From JAGVGT01 sp963807225 (GTDB lineage: Bacteria; Desulfobacterota; Desulfobulbia; Desulfobulbales; JAGXFP01): 64,000 bases of DNA. The notes beneath the pieces were generated by a model, which was not told the DNA's origin, did not search any database, and saw only the letters and a program-made list of their open reading frames with translations. Position numbers and translations under genes: made by a program. The stretch lies in contig CAWEAD010000005.1 in NCBI GenBank assembly GCA_963807225.1, positions 310,001-374,000 of the forward strand, in the 5' to 3' direction. Of this stretch, positions 9,443-17,407 are shown piece by piece; position 1 is the first letter of the stretch, and every line of letters begins with the position of its first letter.

Positions 9443-10628
9443 TTCGCGCCTCCTCTACCTGGACGGTTTCGCCGGCATCAGCGGTGATATGTTCCTGGGT
9501 CTGCTCCTGGATCTGGGTTGTGATGCGGAACGCTTAAGGGACTCTCTTGGTCGCCTGGGCATGACCGGCTGGTCTCTGACCATCGACCGGGATCGGGCCG
9601 GGCTCATAGCCGCCACCGGAATCAAGGTGGAGATCACCGCCCCACCCCCTCATCGAACCTGGCCGGAGATCCGGCACTTGCTGACGAGTTCTCCGTTGCC
9701 GGAACCTGTCAGAGCAAAAGCTCTGGCTGTCTTCAAACTCCTGGCCGAGGCCGAGGCACGGGTCCATGGCTGTTCTGCCGACGAAATTCACTTCCATGAG
9801 GTGGGCGCTACCGATGCCATCATCGATATCGTCGGGACTGTTCTGGGGCTGGATTTCCTGGAAATCGACCGGATAATCTGCTCCCCCCTGCCTATGCCTC
9901 GCGGCCAGGTTGTTTGCGCCCACGGGCTCTTGCCGCTGCCCGCTCCGGCAGTCTGTGAACTGCTCAAGGGCGCCCAGGTTTACGGCGTAAACCTGGAGCA
10001 GGAACTGGTCACCCCCACCGGGGCCGCCCTGGTCCGGCAACTGGCCGCGGGTTTCGGTCCCATGCCGCCCATGCTCATTGAGAAGGTGGGCTATGGGCGC
10101 GGCAGCCAACAGCTCAGCGACGGACGTCCCAACCTGTTACGCGGCATCATCGGCCGGAGCAGACCGGCGGCCGAGGCACCCGAGGTGGAAGTAATCTCCT
10201 GCAATCTGGATGACTGGAGCCCCGAGTGCTTCCCTTTTTTGAGCGAAATGCTCTTCAGCCATGGCGCCTTGGACGTCATCCTGATCCCGGCGCAGATGAA
10301 GAAAGGCAGGCCAGGCTTCCTGCTCCAGGTCATCTGTAGACCGGGAGAAAGCTGGGAGGCGCGACGTCTGATCTTGACCGAAACCACCGCCATTGGCCTG
10401 CGTTACCACCGGGAAGAGCGCTGGACCCTGCCGCGTCGACTGGGCACGGTAGTAACCACGGCTGGTCGGGTCCGGGTCAAGCTGGCGGAGACCCCGAATG
10501 GCCCGGTACTCTACCCGGAATATGAGGACTGCCGGCGGTTGGCCCTTGAAACGGGACTACCGCTCAAGGAAATTTACACGGCGGTGAATCGCTGCCGCCC
10601 GGAAGACTTCGAGGAGGACAAGACCTGA
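9435..10628 (+). CDS. larC: LarC, nickel-pincer cofactor cyclometallase
   Basis: LarC uses CTP to insert nickel into the pyridinium-dithiocarboxylate precursor of the nickel-pincer nucleotide cofactor of lactate racemase-type enzymes. The 397-residue protein starts LYLDGFAGISGDMFLG and contains IHFHEVGATDAIIDIVG, both family hallmarks. The two halves are in one continuous frame, unlike lactobacilli where larC1/larC2 are joined by ribosomal frameshifting. No larA, larB or larE is in the window. The start overlaps the preceding gene by 8 bases. Confidence 0.93.
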   Translation: MTDSRLLYLDGFAGISGDMFLGLLLDLGCDAERLRDSLGRLGMTGWSLTIDRDRAGLIAATGIKVEITAPPPHRTWPEIRHLLTSSPLPEPVRAKALAVFKLLAEAEARVHGCSADEIHFHEVGATDAIIDIVGTVLGLDFLEIDRIICSPLPMPRGQVVCAHGLLPLPAPAVCELLKGAQVYGVNLEQELVTPTGAALVRQLAAGFGPMPPMLIEKVGYGRGSQQLSDGRPNLLRGIIGRSRPAAEAPEVEVISCNLDDWSPECFPFLSEMLFSHGALDVILIPAQMKKGRPGFLLQVICRPGESWEARRLILTETTAIGLRYHREERWTLPRRLGTVVTTAGRVRVKLAETPNGPVLYPEYEDCRRLALETGLPLKEIYTAVNRCRPEDFEEDKT

Positions 10629-11098
10629 TGGATCGACTGTTCATGGCCATCGCCACCGGCCTGGGCCTGGGCTACGCCCCCTTTGCCCCCGGCACCTTCG
10701 GGACCATGCTGGCCCTACCCATCCATTTCCTGATCAGTCGCCTGCCCTTGGGCTGGTATCTTGGGGTGCTGGCGGCAATCATCGTCATTGCAGTCCTCTC
10801 CGCCGGCGCGGCCGAGAAAATCCTTGACCGTCCCGATCCCGGCGAAGTAGTGATCGATGAGGTGGCGGGCATGCTCATCACCATGTTGATGATTCCCCAC
10901 CATCCCCTGGCCTGGCTCCTGGCCTTCGCGCTCTTCCGTTTCTTCGATATCGTCAAGCCCTGGCCGGTCAGCTACTTCGACCGTCATTTCCACGGCGGCC
11001 TCGGCATCGTCATGGACGACCTGGCGGCCGGCCTCTATGCCTGCGGAGCACTGCAGCTGATCTGGCACCTGCTGCTGCGCGGCGGAGTAATCGGGTGA
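10628..11098 (+). CDS. pgpA: Phosphatidylglycerophosphatase A
   Basis: Inner-membrane phosphatase converting phosphatidylglycerol-phosphate to phosphatidylglycerol. The 156-residue protein has the N-terminal GLGLGYAPFAPGTFGT segment, the conserved VIDEVAGM motif in the middle and an FRFFDIVKPWP segment with the family's D-x-x-KPWP. Several hydrophobic helices are present. The start ATG overlaps the larC stop (TGATG), so it is the last gene of the def-fmt-larC run. Downstream is IS debris. Confidence 0.94.
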   Translation: MDRLFMAIATGLGLGYAPFAPGTFGTMLALPIHFLISRLPLGWYLGVLAAIIVIAVLSAGAAEKILDRPDPGEVVIDEVAGMLITMLMIPHHPLAWLLAFALFRFFDIVKPWPVSYFDRHFHGGLGIVMDDLAAGLYACGALQLIWHLLLRGGVIG

Positions 11099-11135
11099 GG
11101 TGGTGATGGTGATAGGTGATGGTGAGGTGAGGTGA
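11098..11135. repeat. GGTGAT-type short tandem repeat
   Basis: Immediately after the pgpA stop, imperfect units of GGTGAT/GGTGAG repeat about six times. The run leads into the direct repeat at 11121. Confidence 0.7.
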
Positions 11136-11174
11136 CAAGAAATTGTTTTTTGCGACTTTGCCAATTTCTGGCGG
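11121..11174 (+). repeat. Direct repeat copy 1 (with 13667-13722)
   Basis: About 54 bases sharing a core TTTTTGCGACTTTGCCAATTT with a second copy at 13667-13722. The flank GGTGAGGTGA and a following GACAAGAAATTG versus GATAAGAAATCG are also shared. The two copies bracket the IS remnants and the truncated cytochrome gene. They may be an old element end or a recombination footprint. Confidence 0.7.
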
Positions 11175-11277
11175 CGCGGATTCAACTGGTAAGTGCAACA
11201 TCTGACTCGCCGAAGAATATCTCGGTTGTGGTTAGGTAGCCAAGAAACTTTCTTGGGCGATTGTTTAGCCGGTGCAT
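11171..11277 (-). mobile_element. IS30-family transposase C-terminal remnant with terminal inverted-repeat-like end
   Basis: Read on the minus strand, 31 codons end with LNNRPRKFLGY, a short linker and VALTS followed by TGA. This matches the C terminus of IS30-family transposases (LNNRPRK-LGY...VALxS). The coding end runs into GTTGCACTTACCAGTTGAATCCGC-like sequence, as expected where such transposases stop inside the terminal repeat. The upstream catalytic region is missing here, so this is a dead fragment. Confidence 0.75.
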
Positions 11278-11436
11278 GACGATCTGAATCTGAATCTCAG
11301 AGTATTTCTCTGTCGCTTCGACGGTAATGTGAGTGCCGTGAGGTAGAATGAAAAAAGTGGACCCAAAGCGCCGGTTATTTAAACGGAAGATCGAGGTGCC
11401 AGAATAGTAAGAATTCTCAACGGGCGACACACAAGA

Positions 11437-11812
11437 GATTTCCAGGAAGATGCCAAGCTGGCGGTGAAGCTCCGTGCTGCCCATAAACGGACACGTAGAC
11501 CTGTGTCCCATTGTCCCGCTCCCGCTTCGAAACACAACCTGTGGCTAACAAAGAACCTGCTGGGGCAAAAAATTGAGGCAACTGAACCAAACCAGGTCTG
11601 GGTGACGGACAATACCTATATTGCCACTGACCAAGGGTGGCTTTATCTGGCAGGGTAAAAGAATCTCTTCAAAGGCGAAACGTCGGATACGCCCTCGGCG
11701 AGAGAATGGCCAAAAGCCGGATACACAGTCTTTGTGCTGCGCTGTGGCAGAGAAACGTCCTTCAGAAGGGTTGATTCACCACTCGGATCGGGGAAGCAAG
11801 TACTGTTCCTAA
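11437..11812 (+). mobile_element. IS3-family transposase (OrfB) remnant
   Basis: Fragments of an IS3-type DDE transposase lie in order but are interrupted. First comes an AAHKRTR helix segment, then an internal deletion, then SKHNLW..NLLGQKIEATEPNQVWVTDNTYI and GWLYLAG. A stop codon and frame changes follow, then GLIHHSDRGSKYCS. The first catalytic Asp region (VTDNTYI) and the second (HHSDRGS) are recognisable; the glutamate region is absent. Homology ends abruptly near 11812, next to the 3' end of the cytochrome gene on the other strand. Confidence 0.85.
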
Positions 11813-13255
11813 AACATGAATGCACGCCACAAAATAGTTGCCCTGTGTGTGCTTTCCCTGGTTATACCTTAACGATCTCTCCGGCAGGATCCCTTTGGTG
11901 GTATGGCAACCGAGACAACCGGTGGCCAGGCCGGATGTGGCAGTGCCGGCAACCTGTTCGGCGTAGTCGAAGCGCAACATGCCGTTGTAGGGGCCGGCGT
12001 GTGCCACGTGGCAGGAGAGACACATGACCAGATCCCTTCCCGGCACAACCGTGGCACTGGCCGTCATTCCGTCTACAAAAAATGAACTTGGCCGTGCCAC
12101 CGGTGCGGTCAAGTTGTACACGGTGTAGGAAGAGTACTCGTCTCGATCCGGAATGACCCAGTCCGAGGGATGTCGCAGGAAGGCGCCGCTGGTCCCGTTG
12201 GTCGCCCCCGAAGAGTGAAACGTTCCATGGCAGGTGACGCAGAAACCGGTGATCGTATTGCCCGGCACCTGAAGCCGGCTGGTGCCACCACCCTGACCGC
12301 CGAGGTGACATCTGCAACAGAGTGTTGACGTCTGGTAATCGGTCGATTTTAAAGTATCCCCAAAGGGGGTGTTTTCGTAGCCACCGAAGTATTCGTTGTG
12401 GCTGGTCGGGGAGTTGTTCTGCCAGCGCTCGACTTCGTTGCCGTATCCCTTGAGCCCCCGGATGAACCGGTAGCTGTTGGCCAGTGGGTTGTCGTAAAAT
12501 TCCTGGTTCGGGGACATTATGGTTTTAATTCCATCAAAGCTCTGATGGTGGGCGCCTTTTGTCAGACGCATATTGCCCGTGGGCCCCTCGTAGCCTTCGA
12601 GGGCATTCGTGCCGGTGCGATAGATGACCTGCGCTACACCACTTATCTCCAGCTCTTCGGCGGTACAAGGCAAAAGCGTGTCCAGGTTAAGGCCGGTTTC
12701 TTCATCACAGTTAACGGTGAAACTGCTGAGTGCCTGCCCCCGGAACCCATGGCACCCCATCGACCCGGCACAGGTGAAATTCTCGACGTCGAACTTGCCT
12801 TGGCCGGGGGCATCGGCTAGATGGCCATCTCGGTGACCGGGAGGGAATAGATTTTCGCTGTCAGCTGGAACCACATCGACAACATTGTGACCCTTGCGGT
12901 TACCGCCGGAAATGATGTAGGAGAAGTTGCCGCCGGCCAGATCGCCGCTGGCATCAGCGTGCATAACCTGGGGAATCCTGCTGCCGCCGCCCATATCGAC
13001 AATCTTGCTGCCGCCGGTGGGATCAGCGGCGTGACAGGCGATACAGTCCATGCGCAGCAGTTTACCAATCGGGTTGGCGGATGGGGTCGTACTGGTACCA
13101 TATATGGCGACAGGCTTGCCCTGCTCGCTGTTGTGCATGGTGTGACAGTCGACACAATCTCCAATGATCCCACCGGTAGCTTCAACGATAGCCGGCATTC
13201 CCAGAAACAAAACCGCACCCGCCAGAATCACTTTTCTAGTCTTGACTTTGTTCAT
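11762..13255 (-). CDS. Periplasmic multiheme c-type cytochrome, 3' end altered by an IS3 remnant
   Basis: About 497 residues with an N-terminal signal peptide (ILAGAVLFLGMPAIVEA). Six canonical haem sites are CVDCH, CIACH, CCRCH, CVTCH, CLSCH and CLGCH. A seventh candidate, CAGSMGCH, has five residues between the cysteines. The protein should be exported and act in anaerobic or extracellular electron transfer; the exact role is unknown. The last roughly 20 residues after YFVACIH are encoded by the antisense strand of the IS3 remnant, so the natural C terminus seems lost, possibly with another haem site starting at that cysteine. ATG at 13255 follows GGTGAGG; an in-frame TTG lies one codon upstream. 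Confidence 0.85.
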   Translation of the reverse strand: MNKVKTRKVILAGAVLFLGMPAIVEATGGIIGDCVDCHTMHNSEQGKPVAIYGTSTTPSANPIGKLLRMDCIACHAADPTGGSKIVDMGGGSRIPQVMHADASGDLAGGNFSYIISGGNRKGHNVVDVVPADSENLFPPGHRDGHLADAPGQGKFDVENFTCAGSMGCHGFRGQALSSFTVNCDEETGLNLDTLLPCTAEELEISGVAQVIYRTGTNALEGYEGPTGNMRLTKGAHHQSFDGIKTIMSPNQEFYDNPLANSYRFIRGLKGYGNEVERWQNNSPTSHNEYFGGYENTPFGDTLKSTDYQTSTLCCRCHLGGQGGGTSRLQVPGNTITGFCVTCHGTFHSSGATNGTSGAFLRHPSDWVIPDRDEYSSYTVYNLTAPVARPSSFFVDGMTASATVVPGRDLVMCLSCHVAHAGPYNGMLRFDYAEQVAGTATSGLATGCLGCHTTKGILPERSLRYNQGKHTQGNYFVACIHVLGTVLASPIRVVNQPF

Positions 13256-13666
13256 CAATCCTCACCTAAAGTTGTTATCATTTGCTCTCCGGCGGCATAG
13301 CCATCCTCATTGGGTGTCCGTTGGATTTGGGAACACATCCAACGACAACTTTGGCTAAATCAACGAGAGGCCTTATCATCCAACCCGGTATTGAGAAATT
13401 TGTGACATTTTGTTTCCCCCAGGATTTGACCCATAGGCCCTTAGCAACATAGGTAACAGGATGCAAGAAATGGTCCTACAGCCATCAAATAAGGCATTGT
13501 TTTTTTATATAGCTAATTCAGCATGTTAACTTATGGCGGAGGAGTATTTAACCACCAACGAGCTGATGAAATCTATTTACTGTTGGGCATTTCACCAAGT
13601 TGGATCGGTAAAAAAACCAGATGTTGCGGGTGAGAGGAAAGATTTGCCATAGGATATTGGCAATCG

Positions 13667-13722
13667 GTGAGGTGATGGCGATAAGAAATCGCTTTTTGCG
13701 ACTTTGCCAATTTATGGGCGGT
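13667..13722 (+). repeat. Direct repeat copy 2 (with 11121-11174)
   Basis: Partner of the repeat at 11121, same orientation, sharing TTTTTGCGACTTTGCCAATTT and flanks with about 85 percent match by eye. A short related piece (GTGATAAGAAATCGCT) occurs at about 30137-30152. Confidence 0.7.
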
Positions 13723-13876
13723 TTATGGCCCAAATAAATCCATATAATCGCTTATCAGGAAGGCTGTAAACCGTATATCCCTGACCAATCCCAGCCGCTA
13801 CCCCATTCAGTGCCAAACTTGCTGAACATTAACGCCATACCCCATTCAGCGGAAATTTCACCAGCTCCGGCACCAG

Positions 13877-14041
13877 TCAATGCACTGTGACAAACGGCTC
13901 ATCATATCCCCGCCAGCCGTCGTTAACGTATTCGTTATATATTTCGGAATTTGTTACCAACGGTGGGCGCTCGACCGGCATCCTTTCTTCCCACAACTCA
14001 AATAGTATGCCGGATTGTCCGGGACGGTTCGCAAAGCCCCG
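13877..14041 (-). pseudogene. Possible gene remnant with protein-like C terminus
   Basis: On the minus strand an open frame of 54 codons bounded by stops reads GFANRPGQSGILFELWEE, then MPVERPP, and ends DGWRGYDEPFVTVH. Composition looks protein-like, but no suitable start with a ribosome site is seen and no family is recognised. It could be the tail of a gene lost during the rearrangements here, or chance. Confidence 0.2.
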
Positions 14042-14382
14042 CTAGATCGGATAGTTCGATATCCTCTCACCCGAGCTTTTCTGCCGGCAGGATCTAACCC
14101 CTTGAAGATTGAGGCTGGGCCGACGTTGCTCGGTATCTGAGTCCTGCCGCGTCATCATTCCTGAGTCCTACCCCGACAGCCCTCCCGCAGCCGACTACCC
14201 ACCTAAATGACAATCGACGCGATCCCTTGCCATGGCGATATTGTCTATAGTACGCTCATGGTAACCGTTTGTTCAGCACCAACCCGTGGCCTGCCCGGTA
14301 TGAATCGATACGGCAATTGCCGGCAGGAGTTGACGTCACCGATGTTTCAGGTAAATGACAAGGATAAATAATGGAGGCAAAC

Positions 14383-15039
14383 ATGTCGAAGCCGAAGATA
14401 GGTAATGTTTTGATAGTCCTCATTTCACTGCTGACGCTCATCGGCTGCGCCTCGCCGATTACCAAAACGCTCCGGCAGGAAGTCGCCCCGGGGGTGACCT
14501 TTCCCAAGGTTCTACATAATACCGAGGCCTACCGGGGAGATACGGTCATCTGGGGCGGTTATATCATCCGAACCGTCAACAGCCATCAGGGTTCGCAGGT
14601 CTTCATCCTGCAATCCCTCCTCGGCTCATGGGATAAACCGAAAGCCACTGAGACTTCCGAAGGGCGCTTCATTGCCGATTCCGGGAGTTTCCTCGACCCG
14701 CTGGTTTACAGGAAGGGACGGCAGGTCACCGTCGCGGGCATGGTGACCGGTGTTAAATCCGTGACCAATAAGAAGACGGGAATAACGTACACCTATCCAG
14801 TTGTTCAGATCAAACAAATTTACCTCTGGAAACAGGCCAATGCGACCTCCTCCTACGGAGAGCCTTATTGGTGGTACGATCCTTACTGGGACGGGTATGG
14901 GGATTTCCCTTACTTGTATGACGGCGGCGAAGAGCGATTTGATGGAGAGGAAGAGCACGGCCGGGGTGGCGAAGGTCTGGATAGGGAAGAAAGAGGCGAG
15001 GAGCGGGAAGAAATTGGAGGCCAGCATGAACGCCGCTAA
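14383..15039 (+). CDS. Slp-family outer-membrane lipoprotein
   Basis: About 218 residues with a lipoprotein signal ending in a lipobox (LTLIGC-A), so the mature protein should be anchored to the outer membrane. The Slp-like body includes a GVTFPKVLHN segment, GDTVIWGGYI and a repeated QVTVAGMVTG-type beta segment, as in the carbon-starvation-inducible Slp family. The last 40 residues form a highly charged Glu/Arg/Gly tail not typical of Slp. ATG at 14383 is preferred over 14371 because GGAGG lies just upstream of it. The tail overlaps the next gene by 14 bases. Confidence 0.85.
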   Translation: MSKPKIGNVLIVLISLLTLIGCASPITKTLRQEVAPGVTFPKVLHNTEAYRGDTVIWGGYIIRTVNSHQGSQVFILQSLLGSWDKPKATETSEGRFIADSGSFLDPLVYRKGRQVTVAGMVTGVKSVTNKKTGITYTYPVVQIKQIYLWKQANATSSYGEPYWWYDPYWDGYGDFPYLYDGGEERFDGEEEHGRGGEGLDREERGEEREEIGGQHERR

Positions 15040-15943
15040 GCGCCTCGTACCTTTCTCGTGGTTATGGCCGAATTCCCATGAAACCCTTGAAAACAGCGGA
15101 AATGGGCGCCTTCCCGCGCTTAGCGTGGGACTTGACGGCCCGGCGGCAAGACGGACAGGACGCCGGCGCTCCGTCCTGAAAAGGAAGTGTTTGGCCTCCG
15201 GCACAAGCATCCTCCTTGCCACAATGCTCCTGCTGCTGTTGCCGCATCCCGGTCGGGCGGCGCTCACCGCGAAGGATATCGTCGCAAGAGTCATGGCCGC
15301 ATACGGCGGACAAGAAACGGTAGAAAAAATCGCTGCGGTCTGCGCCAGAGGCAGGATTGTCGCCTTTGCCTTCAACGACGAAGGCACCTATTCTTATTGC
15401 GTGGCGAAGGATCGCCGGCTGCGGGTGGATATCGGCTACACGAACTACACGGAACACAGGGCGCTCGATGGGACGAGAGCCTCCGTCCAGTCAGGAGACG
15501 GTTCCTCCCGAACCCTTACCGGTGGGCCGGACTATCTCTCCATCGTCTATCAGTACGAGCAACTGAGCCTGCCCCGAACGCTCCTGGACCGGGGCGTCAG
15601 CCTCCGCTATGAGGGGCGGGAGTTGCGCGCCGGCCGGCCGGTCGAGGTTCTTACGTTGGACAGCGCCGGCAGCCCGGCGATCAAGATCTATGTGGACGCG
15701 GAGAGCGGGCGCATAGTCGAGACGAGCGGGGCTTTCCGGATGGGCGGCGCCAAAATGGTCCTCTCATCGGTTTTCTCCGATTTCAGGAAGGTGGGCAACA
15801 CCCTTTTGCCTTTCAAGTTCGTCAATTATGCCGGCAGCGAGCGGATCGCAGAGACATCGATTCAAGGTTATGAGCTGAACCCAACCCTCGGCGGCAATTT
15901 CTTCCTGATTCCCGGCGCAACCCAGTTCTCATCCGGGAAGTAA
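15026..15943 (+). CDS. LolA-like/outer-membrane lipoprotein-sorting type secreted protein
   Basis: About 305 residues. The start at 15026 is chosen because GGAGG precedes it by 5 bases and it overlaps the slp stop; the frame is open further upstream but lacks such a site. A hydrophobic segment (about residues 55-75, LLATMLLLLLPHPGRA) may be a late signal sequence. The mature part begins LTAKDIVARVMAAYGG and continues with beta-rich segments such as AIKIYVDAESGRIVE, resembling LolA/LolB-fold proteins. A role in envelope lipid or lipoprotein handling with the upstream Slp protein is inference. Confidence 0.65.
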   Translation: MNAAKRLVPFSWLWPNSHETLENSGNGRLPALSVGLDGPAARRTGRRRSVLKRKCLASGTSILLATMLLLLLPHPGRAALTAKDIVARVMAAYGGQETVEKIAAVCARGRIVAFAFNDEGTYSYCVAKDRRLRVDIGYTNYTEHRALDGTRASVQSGDGSSRTLTGGPDYLSIVYQYEQLSLPRTLLDRGVSLRYEGRELRAGRPVEVLTLDSAGSPAIKIYVDAESGRIVETSGAFRMGGAKMVLSSVFSDFRKVGNTLLPFKFVNYAGSERIAETSIQGYELNPTLGGNFFLIPGATQFSSGK

Positions 15944-15995
15944 CCGGGCCGAGTCTGTGCCTGACTCTGACCTGTTTACTTTACGTCAACGCGTA

Positions 15996-16370
15996 TCAAC
16001 ACCCCAAGTCCTTCAGGACTTCGCGCAAGTAGTCGGTGTGGAATTGGACATGATACGATCCCACTCCCTCGATCATCCCGACCAGTCTCGGGTCTTTCCT
16101 TAACGGCGAGTCTTGGAAGACGGGGACTTGCGCCTTCAGGTCAAGCTGCTCCTCGGTGAGGCTGGGGGAGAAGTCTGCAATTCGATCGTATTCCGCGTTA
16201 TTTTCAACGGCTTCGCGGCCGCTGACGTGATTGCATGCTACGGTTCCGCCTCCGGTCAATTTATTCCGCGCCGTATTTTCCTCAACGCCCTGACCGTGAC
16301 CCGTTTGGCAAGTATTCCTCCCTGCGGCGACAAAGAGCCACCACCCCGATGCCGCAGGCATACGTGACAA
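15996..16370 (-). CDS. Doubtful hypothetical protein, possibly a decayed gene
   Basis: A 124-codon frame. The last 60 residues look protein-like (SLTEEQLDLKAQVPVFQDSP, then a tail ending YLREVLKDLGC). The N-terminal half is low quality, and a different frame upstream reads KKPLLVVTYACGIGV, suggesting a frameshifted older gene. No family recognised and no clear ribosome site. Outside this frame, 15944-15995 and 16371-16415 hold nothing recognisable. Confidence 0.3.
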   Translation of the reverse strand: MSRMPAASGWWLFVAAGRNTCQTGHGQGVEENTARNKLTGGGTVACNHVSGREAVENNAEYDRIADFSPSLTEEQLDLKAQVPVFQDSPLRKDPRLVGMIEGVGSYHVQFHTDYLREVLKDLGC

Positions 16371-16415
16371 CCAGCAACGGCTTCTTGCCGCCGTTGCTGG
16401 TCGCCCTTCACCGGA

Positions 16416-16742
16416 TCAGGTCTCATCCGGCTTGATGATAGTCTGGCGCAGTCTATCTCTCTTTTTGTCGTACCGTACCCGGTCGCCGACTGCGATGTCC
16501 GGGTGACGCGACCTTGCGATCTCGACCTGTTCTTTCTTCCCGTGCTCGTCGGTGCGTTCCAGGGTAATCGTCTTGGGCGTCACATTGACAACAGTCCATA
16601 TCTTGTAAGTGCGAAAGGGATTGATCGGGAAATATACCCGCACGGGAGGACTCAGTTCCAGGCCGGCGGCAGATGCAGTGGATAATCCGCCGGGAACAGA
16701 CAGAAAAAGCAGGGAAAGGATTACGGCCGCTAAAATTTTCAT
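16416..16742 (-). CDS. Small secreted protein of unknown function
   Basis: 108 residues beginning MKILAAVILSLLFLSVPGG, a standard Sec signal peptide with likely cleavage after ASA. The mature part (VRVYFPINPF..., then ITLERTDEHGKKEQVEIA and VGDRVRYDKK) looks like a small beta-barrel or OB-like fold. ATG at 16742 is chosen because AGGAG stands just upstream; the frame could extend 25 codons further but would bury the signal peptide. No family recognised. Confidence 0.65.
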   Translation of the reverse strand: MKILAAVILSLLFLSVPGGLSTASAAGLELSPPVRVYFPINPFRTYKIWTVVNVTPKTITLERTDEHGKKEQVEIARSRHPDIAVGDRVRYDKKRDRLRQTIIKPDET

Positions 16743-17100
16743 CACTGATCTCCTCGCAGCTTTGAAACGGTGGGTGCCTTCTCCGATGCCGGCTGCTTTC
16801 GGCTCAAGCCCTTCCAATCACATAATAAAAATAGAGCGAAAAAAGTCCGGGGTCAACTCTTCGGCAAATTCCGGCGAATAGGATTGCGCTGCCTTCCCCC
16901 AAATGAGCCCGAAGCTGAATCTGCAAACCGACCATAACCGGTCACCGAGATGTGCCACGATCCCGGAGGCGAAATTGGCGCCCCTTAGACCGCCAGCTAA
17001 GACCCCGGCTCAATTTGTCTTTGTTTGAGGATGCCTTATTTTCTTATTAAAAGGATAATGGTAAATAAATTTACAAAAGCAAAATGAGAAGGAGGATGTC
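16743..17100. other. 358-base stretch without a gene
   Basis: Lies between a minus-strand and a plus-strand gene, so it should hold both promoters. The last 80 bases are AT-rich and end with AGAAGGAGG before the DUF1059 start. No RNA gene, repeat or coding frame is seen. Confidence 0.5.
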
Positions 17101-17295
17101 ATGGCCAGAAAATACATTGATTGTCGAGAGCACACGGGAGATGTTCCTTGCACCGTTGCCATCTCCGCCGACACGGAGGAGGAGCTTTTAGAAGCTGCGT
17201 TGCAACATGGAAAAAGCGTCCACGGTTTCAAGGATACACCGGAATTGAGGAATGAACTCAAAAAGGGGTTTAAGGAAGGAGCCCCGGCGACATAA
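17101..17295 (+). CDS. DUF1059 family small protein
   Basis: 64 residues matching the DUF1059 pattern: ARKYIDCREHTGDVPCTV at the start, the middle segment ADTEEELLEAALQHGKSVHG, then DTPELRNELKKG. Cysteine and histidine positions suggest possible metal binding, but function is unknown for the family. It has an excellent ribosome site (AGAAGGAGG) and its own intrinsic terminator, so it is probably a single-gene transcript. Confidence 0.85.
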   Translation: MARKYIDCREHTGDVPCTVAISADTEEELLEAALQHGKSVHGFKDTPELRNELKKGFKEGAPAT

Positions 17296-17321
17296 TGTGA
17301 ACTTTCAGTTCGAAGACCCAA

Positions 17322-17357
17322 AAAACACCCAATGGCTTTCCGGCCATAGGGTGTTTT
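17322..17357 (+). terminator. Intrinsic terminator after the DUF1059 gene
   Basis: AAAACACCC pairs with GGGTGTTTT, with an inner TGGC/GCCA pairing, followed by AATTTT. Confidence 0.85.
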
Positions 17358-17407
17358 AATTTTCGGCCATATTGCGAGGATGTTTGAATAATCAACTGGG
17401 GACCGAA

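Larger units (their letters stand above)
13259..14382. other. 1.1-kb stretch without a convincing gene
   Basis: Upstream of the cytochrome (minus) and the slp gene (plus). It contains a small hairpin GTTGGAT/ATCCAAC at 13320-13343, the second direct repeat at 13667-13722, and a decayed reading frame at 13877-14041. The rest has no open frame with coding character. A c-di-GMP (GEMM) riboswitch, common before multiheme cytochrome genes in this group, was looked for and not recognised. Confidence 0.6.

Noticed and set aside
13256..13500. c-di-GMP (GEMM) riboswitch before the cytochrome gene
   Set aside because: A hairpin exists, but the GEMM core and tetraloop-receptor pattern could not be found.
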